Shown here: one piece after another, positions 48,340 through 57,115 of the stretch
How positions within the stretch are numbered: the first letter of the stretch is position 1
Layout: the number at the start of each line of letters is the position of its first letter
DNA from: Chloroflexota bacterium
GTDB lineage: Bacteria > Chloroflexota > Anaerolineae > UBA4142
Reading direction: 5' to 3'
NCBI GenBank assembly: GCA_016219275.1
Contig: JACRBM010000056.1
Location: forward strand, 1 to 64,000
Length of the DNA: 64,000 nucleotides
The notes under the pieces: model-generated
Seen by the model: the letters and a program-made list of their open reading frames with translations, nothing else
Databases searched by the model: none
What the model was told of the DNA's origin: nothing
Program-made: the position numbers and the translations under genes

Positions 48340-49290
48340 ATGATTCTCAACCTGATCTACCTTTTAATTCTCGTCGCGTTCGTCGTCTTGTTCGCGTGGC
48401 TTACGATTCGCGCCGCGCGCGCAAAACGCTGGCTCGTGAAAATTCCCGGCGTGTTGTTCGCGGGATTGCTCACGCTCGTTCTCGCGCTGATCGTCTTCGT
48501 CGCCGGCAAAGGCGTGGCGATGAAGTACGTGCCGACGTCCGAACCCGCGCCGAATCTCAGAGTCGAAGGGACGCCGGAACAAATCGCGCGCGGCAAGTAC
48601 ATCGCGTACATCGGTTGCGCCGGTTGTCATGGGAACAAGGAAGAGTTTCCGCTCACCGGCGGTGTTGACATTGCCTCGGAAATTCCGATGCCAATCGGCT
48701 CAGTGGTCGCTTCGAATATCACGCCAGGCGGTGTGTTGAAAGATCGCACCGACGGCGAATTGTTCCGCGCGCTTCGACACGGCTATGGCAAAGATGGCAC
48801 GCTGTTGATTATGATGTCGTTGATGCCGTACCGCCAATTGAGCGACGACGACACCAAAGCACTCATCGCGTTTCTGCGGTCTCAGCCGGCGGCGGAAGGC
48901 ACACCACAAGGTGGCGACGACGTCAATCTGCTTGGCGCGATTCTCTTTGGCGCGGGAATGTTTCCGAATCCCGATCCGATCAACAAAAACGCGATCAGCG
49001 CGCCGGCAAAAGGCGTCAACGCCGAGTACGGCAAGTACGTCGCGACGTTCGGCGAGTGTCGCGGGTGTCACGGTCCCGACATGACCGGCAGTCCGCCGAA
49101 TCCGGCGCAACCGGAGGGTGTGCCCAATGCGCGTCCCTACTCCGCGGCATTGACACGCGAGCAATTCGTTCAAATGATGCGGACTGGCAAACGTCCCAAC
49201 GGCAACGACTTGAAAATGCCGTGGAAGAACGCGTCGCGCATGGATGACCAGGATTTAAGCGCGTTGTACGAGTACGTCAAAGTAAAATAG
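48340..49290 (+). CDS. Diheme cytochrome c
   Basis: 316 aa. An N-terminal membrane anchor pair (LIYLLILVAFVVLFAWL; LLTLVLALIVFVAGKGVA) precedes two c-type heme domains with GCAGCHGN (about 90) and ECRGCHGP (about 245). Distal Met candidates are in the MPIGS and KMPWKN segments. It fits membrane-anchored electron carriers, such as the cytochrome partners of dehydrogenases, working outside the membrane. The partner enzyme is not seen here. AAGGAGG precedes the ATG. Confidence 0.9.
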   Translation: MILNLIYLLILVAFVVLFAWLTIRAARAKRWLVKIPGVLFAGLLTLVLALIVFVAGKGVAMKYVPTSEPAPNLRVEGTPEQIARGKYIAYIGCAGCHGNKEEFPLTGGVDIASEIPMPIGSVVASNITPGGVLKDRTDGELFRALRHGYGKDGTLLIMMSLMPYRQLSDDDTKALIAFLRSQPAAEGTPQGGDDVNLLGAILFGAGMFPNPDPINKNAISAPAKGVNAEYGKYVATFGECRGCHGPDMTGSPPNPAQPEGVPNARPYSAALTREQFVQMMRTGKRPNGNDLKMPWKNASRMDDQDLSALYEYVKVK

Positions 49291-49291
49291 A

Positions 49292-49879
49292 ATGAAATGG
49301 TTCTACGAAATTTTGTACGGACGCTTGCGCGCGCCGTGGGACATTGGCGCGCGCAAAGAACTCGTCGAGTTGGTCGAGCGCGGGCGGATCGAGCCGTGCC
49401 GCGCGATTGATCTCGGCAGCGGCACGGCGAGCAATTGCATCTATCTCGCGCAACACGGCTTTGACGTAACGGGCGTGGATTTTGCAGAATCGGCAATCGA
49501 ACTGGGACGCAAACGCGCGCGCGCCGCAAACGTGAATGTAAATTTTATCGTGGACGATCTCACCAACCTGAGGCGCGTGCGCGGCACATTCGATCTGCTC
49601 GTGGATTACGGCACCCTCGACGATTTATCGCCCGCGCAACGCGACCGGTACATGCAAAATGTGTTGCCACTCATGCGCGCGGGAACGCGATTTTTGTTGT
49701 ACGTGTTTGAGTGGAAGCCGGTTTGGTGGGAGCAACCGTTCTACTCGCGGATGGCGCTCGAGCTGGGCGAGGCGGAGCGGCGGTTTAGTCCGTACTTTGT
49801 GATCGAGCGGTACGCCGGCGCAAGTGGACTCGCCGGATTTCCGCGCGGCTGGGCGGTGTATTGGATGACGCGGAAATGA
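49292..49879 (+). CDS. Class I methyltransferase (thiopurine-methyltransferase-like)
   Basis: 195 aa. AIDLGSGTASNCIYLAQHGF is motif I; GVDFAESAIELGRKRARAA motif II; FDLLVDYGTLDDLSPAQRD motif IV. The ATG is 1 base after the cytochrome stop, so translation is coupled. It is one base from the convergent EamA gene, with no room for a terminator. Substrate unknown. Confidence 0.83.
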   Translation: MKWFYEILYGRLRAPWDIGARKELVELVERGRIEPCRAIDLGSGTASNCIYLAQHGFDVTGVDFAESAIELGRKRARAANVNVNFIVDDLTNLRRVRGTFDLLVDYGTLDDLSPAQRDRYMQNVLPLMRAGTRFLLYVFEWKPVWWEQPFYSRMALELGEAERRFSPYFVIERYAGASGLAGFPRGWAVYWMTRK

Positions 49880-49880
49880 T

Positions 49881-50759
49881 TTACAAAATCATCCACACGC
49901 CAACCACCGAAAGCACCGTGCCGACCGCGACGAGCGGGGTCACGCGCTCGCGCAAAAAGATGACCGAGAGCGGCACGCCGATCAGCGGCGCGGCGGTGTT
50001 GAACAACGCGGCACGCGCCGCGCCGGCGTAACTCACACTGAGCGTCCACACGATCATCCCAATGCCGGTGCTGTACATCGCGAGCGCGCCCAGCTTGGGC
50101 AGACTTGCGCGCGTAAAACCGCGCCAGGGATCGCCGCGCGTTTGATAAAGCGCAACGAACGCGGTGGCAAGCGCGGCAACCGGCAAACGCACCGCGTTGA
50201 CCACGAGTACGCTCGGCGATTCTTGTAGACCCAGCTTCAGCAGCATTGTCGCAATTGCCCACAATGCCGCCGCCGTGATGGCGGCGAATGTGCCGAGCCG
50301 TTCGCTCCGCGCGTCGGTCTGAACGCGTGAGCCATTTTTTGGCGCGAGCAAGTAAATGCCGATGACGACGAGCGCGGTGCCAAGCATCGCCGTGGGTGTG
50401 GGCTGTTCACCGAGAAACGGGATGGCGAGCGCCCACGTAAAAAGTGGATACGAGCCGGAAAGCGGCAACGCGCGCGACGCGCCGATTTGCGTCAGACTCC
50501 AAAAATACAACACGTCGCCAATCGCGATGCCGATGATGGAGGAAACGGCGAGCACGAGGACCGTGCCGGTTTGAACCTGGGCGATGGCATGCCAACCATC
50601 GAAGAACGGCAGAATTGCAAACGTAAAAATCGTCGCGACGATCATTCTAAACGCGTTGAACGAGGTCGGGTGAATTTCATCCGCTTGCGCTTTGATCGCA
50701 AGACTCGTCGTCGCCCAAATGAACGCGCTGAGTAAACCGAAGATAATTCCTATTGTCAT
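49881..50759 (-). CDS. EamA/DMT-family transporter
   Basis: 292 aa from the ATG at 50759; the longer frame starts in a repeat. Ten membrane segments in two EamA halves: IGIIFGLLSAFIWATTSLAIKAQ ... AMLGTALVVIGIYLLAP, then AAITAAALWAIATMLLKLGL ... VTPLVAVGTVLSVVGVWMIL. The family exports or exchanges metabolites such as amino acids; the substrate is unknown. Confidence 0.88.
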   Translation of the reverse strand: MTIGIIFGLLSAFIWATTSLAIKAQADEIHPTSFNAFRMIVATIFTFAILPFFDGWHAIAQVQTGTVLVLAVSSIIGIAIGDVLYFWSLTQIGASRALPLSGSYPLFTWALAIPFLGEQPTPTAMLGTALVVIGIYLLAPKNGSRVQTDARSERLGTFAAITAAALWAIATMLLKLGLQESPSVLVVNAVRLPVAALATAFVALYQTRGDPWRGFTRASLPKLGALAMYSTGIGMIVWTLSVSYAGAARAALFNTAAPLIGVPLSVIFLRERVTPLVAVGTVLSVVGVWMIL

Positions 50760-50770
50760 GGCTCTCTCAA

Positions 50771-50833
50771 ATGACGTGTGACGAGTGGTGTGTGGCGAAT
50801 TTGCGTCACTCGTCACACGTCACTCGTCACACC
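50771..50833. repeat. GACGTGTGACGAGTGGTGTG hairpin repeat
   Basis: ATGACGTGTGACGAGTGGTG is mirrored by CACTCGTCACACGTCACTCG in which the TCACTCGTCACACG unit is tandem. Between two minus-strand genes. Confidence 0.65.
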
Positions 50834-51844
50834 TCAAGGATTGATTTGCGGCTTGATCGTGCGACAACCAATCACCGCCATTTTCGCGCGAATGTTCTCG
50901 AACATCGCGTCGTCGCGATACGTGCCGATGATCGCGCCGCCGGAGCCGGCGAATTTCGCGCTCGCACCGCACGCGCGCGCCACTTCGACCATCTCGACTT
51001 GCCATTCCGCTAACTGGAAAATTTTGCGCCGCGTGTTGAAATTCTCATCCATCAACGCGGCGAGTCGTGCGGTATCGCGTTGTAAAATCGCCGCACGCGC
51101 TTGCGCGGCGAGATCGGCAAAGTGGTTCATCGCATTGACCACTTGTTCTTCGCCGCGATCATAGCGCCCGCGAATATCGTTGTGAAACACTTCGGTCGGT
51201 TCGCTCAACGTGTTGTTGTACGACACGTACACCGGCGGCAAGAGCGCGGGATCGAGTTGCTCGTACGCGTAACACTTGAATCCTTCGACCACGCATTCGC
51301 GCGCTTTGTCAAAATCCATATACACGACGCCTTCGTACACCTGGATCACGCGATCCTGCAAGCCCGCCGCGATACCCAGTTCCTCGCGTTCAATCGAGAG
51401 CACGAAGCTGGGTTGCACTTGGCGCGGAATCGTGACGCCGTAAAAATCCATCAAGGCGCGCAACGTTGCGACGATGATCGCGCTCGACCCGGCAAGCCCA
51501 ACCTGGCGCGGAATGTTCGTATCGTACCGCACCGAAAAATTCCGGTCGTGCAATAGGATGTTGCGCGCGTCGCAGTACTCGACAAAGCGTTTGATCGTCG
51601 CTTTGATGAGCCGAATGCCGCCGTAATAACCGTGTAGTTGCACATCCTTGGCGAGATCGCGCACCGAGCGAAAACGCGCACGGTCGTTCTCGGCAAGGAC
51701 GATGTCCACCGAGTCCCACTCGTACAGCACGACCTCCGCCCAAAAGTTGCGCACGGTGATCGAAATCGTTTTGCCGTTGTAGCCGTCCGACGGATTGCCG
51801 ATGAGTCCGGCGCGCGCATACGCGCGTTGGCGAATGAGGTGCAT
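50834..51844 (-). CDS. GHMP-family sugar kinase (glucuronokinase-like)
   Basis: 336 aa from the ATG at 51844. Motif 1 [22 protein letters not shown], motif 2 [20 protein letters not shown] (the GxGSSA phosphate loop) and motif 3 [16 protein letters not shown] are clear. The first motif is most like glucuronokinase and heptose kinase-type GHMP enzymes that phosphorylate a sugar at C1 or C7. The neighbouring GalU-type pyrophosphorylase supports a sugar-1-phosphate to nucleotide-sugar route. Exact sugar uncertain. Confidence 0.82.
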   Translation of the reverse strand: MHLIRQRAYARAGLIGNPSDGYNGKTISITVRNFWAEVVLYEWDSVDIVLAENDRARFRSVRDLAKDVQLHGYYGGIRLIKATIKRFVEYCDARNILLHDRNFSVRYDTNIPRQVGLAGSSAIIVATLRALMDFYGVTIPRQVQPSFVLSIEREELGIAAGLQDRVIQVYEGVVYMDFDKARECVVEGFKCYAYEQLDPALLPPVYVSYNNTLSEPTEVFHNDIRGRYDRGEEQVVNAMNHFADLAAQARAAILQRDTARLAALMDENFNTRRKIFQLAEWQVEMVEVARACGASAKFAGSGGAIIGTYRDDAMFENIRAKMAVIGCRTIKPQINP

Positions 51845-51862
51845 CTTGTTCTCCGGATGTTG

Positions 51863-51905
51863 GCAAATTGGAAATTTCCCCCACGCAGCGCAAATTTCCA
51901 ATTTG
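51863..51905. repeat. GGCAAATTGGAAATTT hairpin repeat
   Basis: GGCAAATTGGAAATTTCCC and GCAAATTTCCAATTTGCG face each other between the kinase and galU genes. Related to 19122-19184 and 47808-47826. Confidence 0.6.
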
Positions 51906-51907
51906 CG

Positions 51908-52780
51908 TTAAACGATTTGCTTCAAATGCTCGCGCAACGACGCGCCGTACTTTTCGTCGGCGAGCGCAAATTCGACGAACGCGCGAAAGTACGCGTCATA
52001 GTTGCCGATGTCGTACCGGCGTTCGTCGCGCAGCGTCAGCCCGAACACCCTGCCGCCCTCTTGCAGCACCAAGCGAATCGCGTCGGTCAGTTGGATCTCG
52101 CCGCCCTTGCCTGGCTTGGTGCGCGCGAGCGCGTCGAAAATGTTGGGCGCAAAAACGTAACGCGCCGCAATCGCGAAATTGCTCGGCGCTTCTTCCGGAC
52201 TCGGTTTCTCGATCACGTCCGCGATTTCGAATACGTCGCCGTCGTTTTTCGGTTTCGCGATACCATAACGATGCACTTCACTGCTCGGCACTTGCTCGAA
52301 CGCGACGACCGCGTCGGCGTGGTTGTCGCTGAAAACCTGGGTCATGCGCCGCACAATGTCGCTCTGCGCGTGCAAGCCAATGATCGAATCGCCGAGCGCG
52401 ACGACGAACGGTTCGTTACCGACAAATTCGCGCGCACACAAGACCGCGTGACCCAGCCCCAACAGTTGGCGTTGGCGCGTGTAAAAATACTGAATCGGCG
52501 CGCGTTCGAATTCAAGTTCTTCGAGCAAATCCTCTTTGCCGTTTTCGCGCAACGTTTGAATCAACTCGTCGTCCACGTCGAAATGATTTTCGATAGACGC
52601 CTTGCCGGGACCGGTGATGAACAGCATCTGCCGCATTCCCGCGCGCGTCAATTCTTCGACGACGTACTGAACGACGGGCTTGCGTCCGACCGGCAACATT
52701 TCCTTCGGCTGCGATTTGGTCGCGGGCAAAAGTCGCGTGCCCAGTCCGGCAACGGGCACGACCGCAATGTTGATCTCCAT
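51908..52780 (-). CDS. galU: UTP-glucose-1-phosphate uridylyltransferase
   Basis: 290 aa, the usual GalU length. VVPVAGLGTRLLPATKSQPKE is the nucleotide-binding signature, followed by MLPVGRKPVVQYVVEELTRAG, FVVALGDSIIGL, KPGKGGEIQLTDAIRLV and GRVFGLTLRDERRYDIGNYDAY. It makes UDP-glucose or a related UDP-sugar for surface polysaccharides. It is upstream of the sugar kinase on the same strand (63-base gap). Confidence 0.93.
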   Translation of the reverse strand: MEINIAVVPVAGLGTRLLPATKSQPKEMLPVGRKPVVQYVVEELTRAGMRQMLFITGPGKASIENHFDVDDELIQTLRENGKEDLLEELEFERAPIQYFYTRQRQLLGLGHAVLCAREFVGNEPFVVALGDSIIGLHAQSDIVRRMTQVFSDNHADAVVAFEQVPSSEVHRYGIAKPKNDGDVFEIADVIEKPSPEEAPSNFAIAARYVFAPNIFDALARTKPGKGGEIQLTDAIRLVLQEGGRVFGLTLRDERRYDIGNYDAYFRAFVEFALADEKYGASLREHLKQIV

Positions 52781-52811
52781 GGTCTCACCTCTTTATCAGG
52801 TTTTACGTGTT

Positions 52812-54161
52812 TTACAAATCGGCGAACCCGTTGAAAATGCGCGCGATGTGACGCGCCGCGTTCAGAAAATCTACGAGGCGCACGTGTTCGTCCGGCGCGT
52901 GCGTGCGATTGTTCGCGTATCCCACGCCGCACGTGACGATAGGAATGTCGAGCGGTTTCGCAAACGCGTACATCGGACTACTGCCGCCGCCCATCGGATT
53001 GAGCACGGTCGGCACGCCGTAAATTTCTTCGCCAGTGCGCGCGGTGAGATGGACGAACGGATCGTCGGGCGACACTTTGCAGGGCCACATCGCGCCGAGC
53101 CATTCCGCGCGCACATCGTCGAAACCTTGCTTGTCGAGATGCTCGCGCAGTTTGGCGAAAACATCATCGGGGCTTTGATCGGGCACGAGTCGAAAATCAA
53201 TCTTCGCCGACGCGCGCGCGGGAATGACGGTCTTGTTGCCTGCGCCTTGATACCCGGCGGTGATGCCTTGAATGTTGCACGTCGGCTCGAACACGGCGCG
53301 ATTGAGCGCCTTGCCGCGCGCGCCGCGCACGAATTCCTTGACGCCAAATGATTTGCGCGCCCACTCTTCGTGTTGCGGCAGCACGTCGAGTAATTTCAGA
53401 TCGGTCGCGCTCGGTGGTTGCACGTGATCGTAAAAGCCGGGAATGCGAATGCGCTCATCGCGATGTTTGAGCGACGCGAGCGCCCACGTCAAACGCCACG
53501 CCGCATTCGGCAAAATGTGCGCGCTACCCGAGTGCGCGTCGCGTGTCATGGATTCGACCGACAGCTCGACCGACAAGACGCCGCGCCGACCCAGTCCAAT
53601 TTCCGGTCGTCCCTCCGGATCCATGCCGCCCTCTTCCCAAATCGCGCCGTGCGATTGCAAAAGCTCGGTATGGTCGCGCACAAATTCCGCGATGTGCGGA
53701 CTGCCGATTTCCTCTTCGCCTTCGACGACGAACGTGACGCCGCAGGGCAATTTGCCATCGCGCGCCGCGCGCACCGCGTCCACCGCCATCAATCGCGCGA
53801 CGAACTCGCCCTTGTCGTCTTTCGCGCCGCGCGCGTATAACGCGCCATCGCGAATCGTCGGCTCGAAGGGCGGCGTCGTCCACAGTTCGAGCGGCTCTGG
53901 CGGTTGCACGTCATAGTGATTGTAGAACAATAACGTGCGGCGCAACGCGCCATCCGCGTGACCGACGATGATCGGATTGCCGGGCGTCGCGAATTTCTGC
54001 ACACGATAACCATGCTTTTCCAATGTCGCGACAATCAGATTCGCGCATTCGTGCGTGCCTTCGCCCTTCGCCGAAATGCTGGGTTGCGCGCACAGGCGCG
54101 CCGTTTCCGCGATGTACTCATCCAAGTGCGTCTTCAAAAACGAATCAAGTTTTTCTGACAT
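52812..54161 (-). CDS. M20-family dipeptidase
   Basis: 449 aa. Dinuclear metal site: LLFYNHYDVQPPEPLELWTTPPFEP, LYARGAKDDKGEFVARLMA, FVVEGEEEIGSPHI and a C-terminal ANNRTHAPDEHVRLVDF with the last His. The dimerisation lid lies at about 200-330. Relatives are cytosolic non-specific dipeptidases of about 450-470 aa. AGGAG precedes the ATG. Independent of its neighbours as far as can be seen. Confidence 0.9.
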   Translation of the reverse strand: MSEKLDSFLKTHLDEYIAETARLCAQPSISAKGEGTHECANLIVATLEKHGYRVQKFATPGNPIIVGHADGALRRTLLFYNHYDVQPPEPLELWTTPPFEPTIRDGALYARGAKDDKGEFVARLMAVDAVRAARDGKLPCGVTFVVEGEEEIGSPHIAEFVRDHTELLQSHGAIWEEGGMDPEGRPEIGLGRRGVLSVELSVESMTRDAHSGSAHILPNAAWRLTWALASLKHRDERIRIPGFYDHVQPPSATDLKLLDVLPQHEEWARKSFGVKEFVRGARGKALNRAVFEPTCNIQGITAGYQGAGNKTVIPARASAKIDFRLVPDQSPDDVFAKLREHLDKQGFDDVRAEWLGAMWPCKVSPDDPFVHLTARTGEEIYGVPTVLNPMGGGSSPMYAFAKPLDIPIVTCGVGYANNRTHAPDEHVRLVDFLNAARHIARIFNGFADL

Positions 54162-54263
54162 GACTACTCCTCAAAATTTTCACGCGACGATTATAGTGCG
54201 TAAAGGCGAGGAGCGCAAACCAAATTAAATCGCCAGTCGCAAGGGACTGGCGAAGATTCGTAG

Positions 54264-54312
54264 GGAACGCTCGCCGGAGCGTTCCTCAATGGAACGGAAC
54301 AGCGTCCGTTCC
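54264..54312. repeat. Double hairpin GGAACGCTC / GGAACGGA
   Basis: GGAACGCTC-CGCCG-like loop-GAGCGTTCC (54264-54285) followed by GGAACGGA/TCCGTTCC (54291-54312), 50-90 bases downstream of the dipeptidase start region. Could terminate the iron-sulfur gene transcript. Confidence 0.6.
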
Positions 54313-54322
54313 CTGCCCAGGT

Positions 54323-55885
54323 TCACGCGCGCGAGGGGAACACGGTCGGCGCGTACACCCGAATCGCCGCGGGACCGACGAGCGGGCATTGGTACTCGCA
54401 GATGCCGCACCCGATACACAAGGTGTGAATCACGCGCGGGCGTTGCAGATGCACGCGCGCGCCGTCCGGCGCGATAACATCAACCTCGTCGAGCCGAATC
54501 GCTTTTTCCGGCACGGGACACATTTCTTCGCAGACGACACAGCGATTGTAACTCGCCCAGGGAATGCAGCGATTCTCGTCAATGTACGCGTGCCCGATGA
54601 CCGTCGCGCGTTTCGCGTCGAGCGCGAGCGGCGGAATCGCGCCGGTTGGACAAATCTGTCCGCACGCGTTGCACGAGAAATCGCAATAACCCAGGCGCGA
54701 GACGAGAAGCGGCGTCCAGAATCCTTCGATCCCGGCTTCGAACAAACTGGGTTGCAGTCCGCCGGTCGGGCACACCTTGACGCACTCGGCGCAGCGAATA
54801 CATTTTTCGAGGAAATGATTTTCGCGCGCGCCAGGCGGTCGCACGAGAAACGCGTCATCACGTTGCGCGCTCGGCGCGGCGCGGAACAATGCGACCGAGG
54901 TCACCGCGGTTGCCGCGCTCGCGATGAATTGGCGACGCGAGAGTGCTCGACCGCCGACGGCTGACGGCTGACCGCCGCTAATTTGCGGTCGGCGGTCGGC
55001 GGTCGGCGGTCGGAAACCAATCACCGATTCAGGACACGCTGAAACGCAATCCATACACGCGACACACTCCGCCGAATCAACCGTGAAACCTTGCTTCGTG
55101 ACCGTGATCGCGCCGGTCGGACACGCCTTCATACACGCGGCACAGTGACTGCATTCTTTCACCGCGCGTGGACGCAGCCAGGAAATTTTCGCTTGCAATG
55201 CGTACACCGCGCCGAGCGGACACAAGTAGCGACACCAAAAGCGCGACGCGACCCAGTTTAGCGCGACGATGCCGACGAACACGAGCGCGAACAAAATGCC
55301 TAGCCCGTACGTCGTTTGTTGCGCGGGCAACACCGTGCCGCGAAAATTCTGCTCGATAAAATCCACGATGGGCGCGAGCGGCGCAATCGGCGTCAAGAGT
55401 GTTTCGATACCCAGGATCAATGCGTTGAGCGCAGGCAACGCCGCGCCGCTAAACGTGCGATTGAGAATCGTGATCGGGTCGAGAATGAGGAAGGTGAGAT
55501 TGCCCATCAGCGCGGCAAAGAAAATGACGAGGAGTAAAATGAATTTGATGTTGGGAGAAACCTGGAAGGCGCGAAGCGTGGAAACCTTCCAGGTTTTTGG
55601 TGTTGTCCAATCGAGGAGCGCGCCGAGCGGGCAGAGCCAACCACACCACGCGCGCCCGACGACAAAGCCGAGCGCAAGCGCGACCATCGCGAGCGCCATC
55701 GTCGCGATGAACGCGCGCGTCGCCATCATCGCCGCGAACGCGACGAGCGGATTGACGCGCAAGTACAGATCAAGTGGAACCAGCGACTCTGCGCCGCGAT
55801 ACGTGAGAAACGCGAGCAGAAAAAACAGAATGACGCTTGCGATTTGTGTGATTTGTCGTGCGCGTTGCCAGCGAGTTGCGGTCAC
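54323..55885 (-). CDS. Polyferredoxin, NapH-like membrane part fused to NapG/MauM-like part
   Basis: About 520 aa. A GTG at 55885 preceded by GAGG is the likely start; an upstream GTG at 55936 lies in repeat DNA. The membrane half has about five helices with WCGWLCPLGALLD and WCRYLCPLGAVYA, and ferredoxin motifs CSHCAACMKACPTGAI and CVACMDCVSACPESVI, as in NapH. After a linker (about 310-340) comes a Tat-like SRRQFIASAATAV and four more iron-sulfur motifs (CIRCAECVKVCPTGG, CNACGQICPTGA, CVVCEEMCPVPE, CIGCGICEYQCPLVG) as in NapG/MauM. It probably passes electrons from quinol; the acceptor is unknown. The linker is encoded by a GGTCGGCGGTCGG repeat. Confidence 0.85.
   Translation of the reverse strand: MTATRWQRARQITQIASVILFFLLAFLTYRGAESLVPLDLYLRVNPLVAFAAMMATRAFIATMALAMVALALGFVVGRAWCGWLCPLGALLDWTTPKTWKVSTLRAFQVSPNIKFILLLVIFFAALMGNLTFLILDPITILNRTFSGAALPALNALILGIETLLTPIAPLAPIVDFIEQNFRGTVLPAQQTTYGLGILFALVFVGIVALNWVASRFWCRYLCPLGAVYALQAKISWLRPRAVKECSHCAACMKACPTGAITVTKQGFTVDSAECVACMDCVSACPESVIGFRPPTADRRPQISGGQPSAVGGRALSRRQFIASAATAVTSVALFRAAPSAQRDDAFLVRPPGARENHFLEKCIRCAECVKVCPTGGLQPSLFEAGIEGFWTPLLVSRLGYCDFSCNACGQICPTGAIPPLALDAKRATVIGHAYIDENRCIPWASYNRCVVCEEMCPVPEKAIRLDEVDVIAPDGARVHLQRPRVIHTLCIGCGICEYQCPLVGPAAIRVYAPTVFPSRA
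54949..55014. repeat. CGGCGGTCGG tandem repeat inside the iron-sulfur gene
   Basis: Four GGTCGGCGGTCGG units and an inverted GCCGACGGCTGACGG arm, in frame. It encodes the linker residues ADRRPQISGGQPSAVGG. The same CGGCGGTCG word is at 1191-1222. Confidence 0.65.
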
Positions 55886-55939
55886 ACTTGCCTCATTCGA
55901 GATCGTCAAACGCGATGCGTAACACGTGAATTTCACGCA

Positions 55940-56983
55940 TCACGCCGTCACTTCCTTCACGCGCAGTTTCGCAAAATCGTAACTACCCAGCCCCATCTCC
56001 GCCGCGTACTTGATGTAACCGATGGATTCCGGTTTTTTCTTAAAGAATAACTGGGTCGCGTACCCATCCGCCGCAACCGGGTCAACGCTCGCGATGATCG
56101 TGTTGTCCTGTCGAACGTAATCGAGCCGCCCGCCGGTCGGTCCGTGCGAGGTGAGCACGCGAATGCCGTCAACGATATTCAACGTCGGCTTGATGAGCGT
56201 ACTCAAATCGGCGATGCGTTGATCGAGCGAGAGGTGAATGCCGTTGCGATCCTGGATCACGCCCATCAATCCTTTCATCGCCAGCGTGACTTGCGCCGAG
56301 CCGTGATGTTTTGCAATCGGCACGTTGATGACGACATCGGCTTTCAAAATATCTTGATACACGCCCCAGGTTTTGATGTCGCGCGCATTGGGCAACGCGA
56401 CATTCGCGTATTTGGACGCGCTCATAATTTCCATTTGTCCGCCGGCTTTTTCGACCGCCTCGCGAATGCCGCTGCGTTTATAGCCCTCTACTGCCGAGCC
56501 GGAAAATCCATTGTCCATCACGCGCACGCGTTTCGCGCCGGCTTCGAGACACAGCTTGACAAGTTCCGCGATGACGTCGGGATTCGTCGTCGTCGCGTAC
56601 TCGGGTCCGTACGACGAGTTGCAAATGTTTGGCTTGATGATGACGTCGTTCCCGGTCTTGACGAATTTTTTCATCCCGCCAAGCGCATCCACTGCCGCGC
56701 GTGCAATCGTCGCGGCGACCGCGCCGCGTGCGACGACGAGGTGCGGCTCGACCGCGCTGGGCGGCACCGGTGTCGCAGTCATCGTTACGACCGGCGCAGA
56801 AGTTGGCGCGGGCGCGTTCGTCGCTGGCGCACGCGTGGCAGTTGGCGCGGGAGGGTTGATCGGAGCTGGCACGGAAGTTGAGGCAGGCGCGGGCGCGGGC
56901 GTCGGCGTCGGCGCGCACGACGCGAGCGCGGCGCCCATCGTCACGAGAATCGAACGGCGTAGAAAATCGCGGCGAGTTAGCAT
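55940..56983 (-). CDS. DUF362-domain protein, exported by Tat
   Basis: 347 aa from the ATG at 56983 (GAGGAGG upstream). TRRDFLRRSILVTMGAALASCAP is a twin-arginine signal with lipobox-like LASC, followed by a Pro/Ala/Thr linker (about 25-75). The DUF362 core includes KPNICNSSYGPEYATTTNPD, INVPIAKHHGSAQVTLAMKGLMG, and DPVAADGYATQLF. DUF362 proteins are often found with ferredoxin clusters, and this one is 4-55 bases from the NapH/G-like gene and transcribed with it, which suggests a shared redox role outside the membrane. Confidence 0.85.
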   Translation of the reverse strand: MLTRRDFLRRSILVTMGAALASCAPTPTPAPAPASTSVPAPINPPAPTATRAPATNAPAPTSAPVVTMTATPVPPSAVEPHLVVARGAVAATIARAAVDALGGMKKFVKTGNDVIIKPNICNSSYGPEYATTTNPDVIAELVKLCLEAGAKRVRVMDNGFSGSAVEGYKRSGIREAVEKAGGQMEIMSASKYANVALPNARDIKTWGVYQDILKADVVINVPIAKHHGSAQVTLAMKGLMGVIQDRNGIHLSLDQRIADLSTLIKPTLNIVDGIRVLTSHGPTGGRLDYVRQDNTIIASVDPVAADGYATQLFFKKKPESIGYIKYAAEMGLGSYDFAKLRVKEVTA

Positions 56984-57004
56984 GGTTCCTCCTCGGGGGG
57001 ACAC

Positions 57005-57072
57005 GTATACAAGTAAACAGGAGACAGGTAGACAAGTTTGCTTGTCTACTTGTCTACCTGTCTACTTGTATA
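57005..57072. repeat. GTATACAAGTAAACAGG hairpin repeat
   Basis: GTATACAAGTAAACAGGAGACAGG and the CCTGTCTACTTGTATAC arm with TCTACTTG tandem units. Upstream of the DUF362 gene's leader. Confidence 0.7.
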
Positions 57073-57115
57073 CTCACATCATCACAATTCGCGTCCAAAA
57101 TCAGTCAGAAACCGG

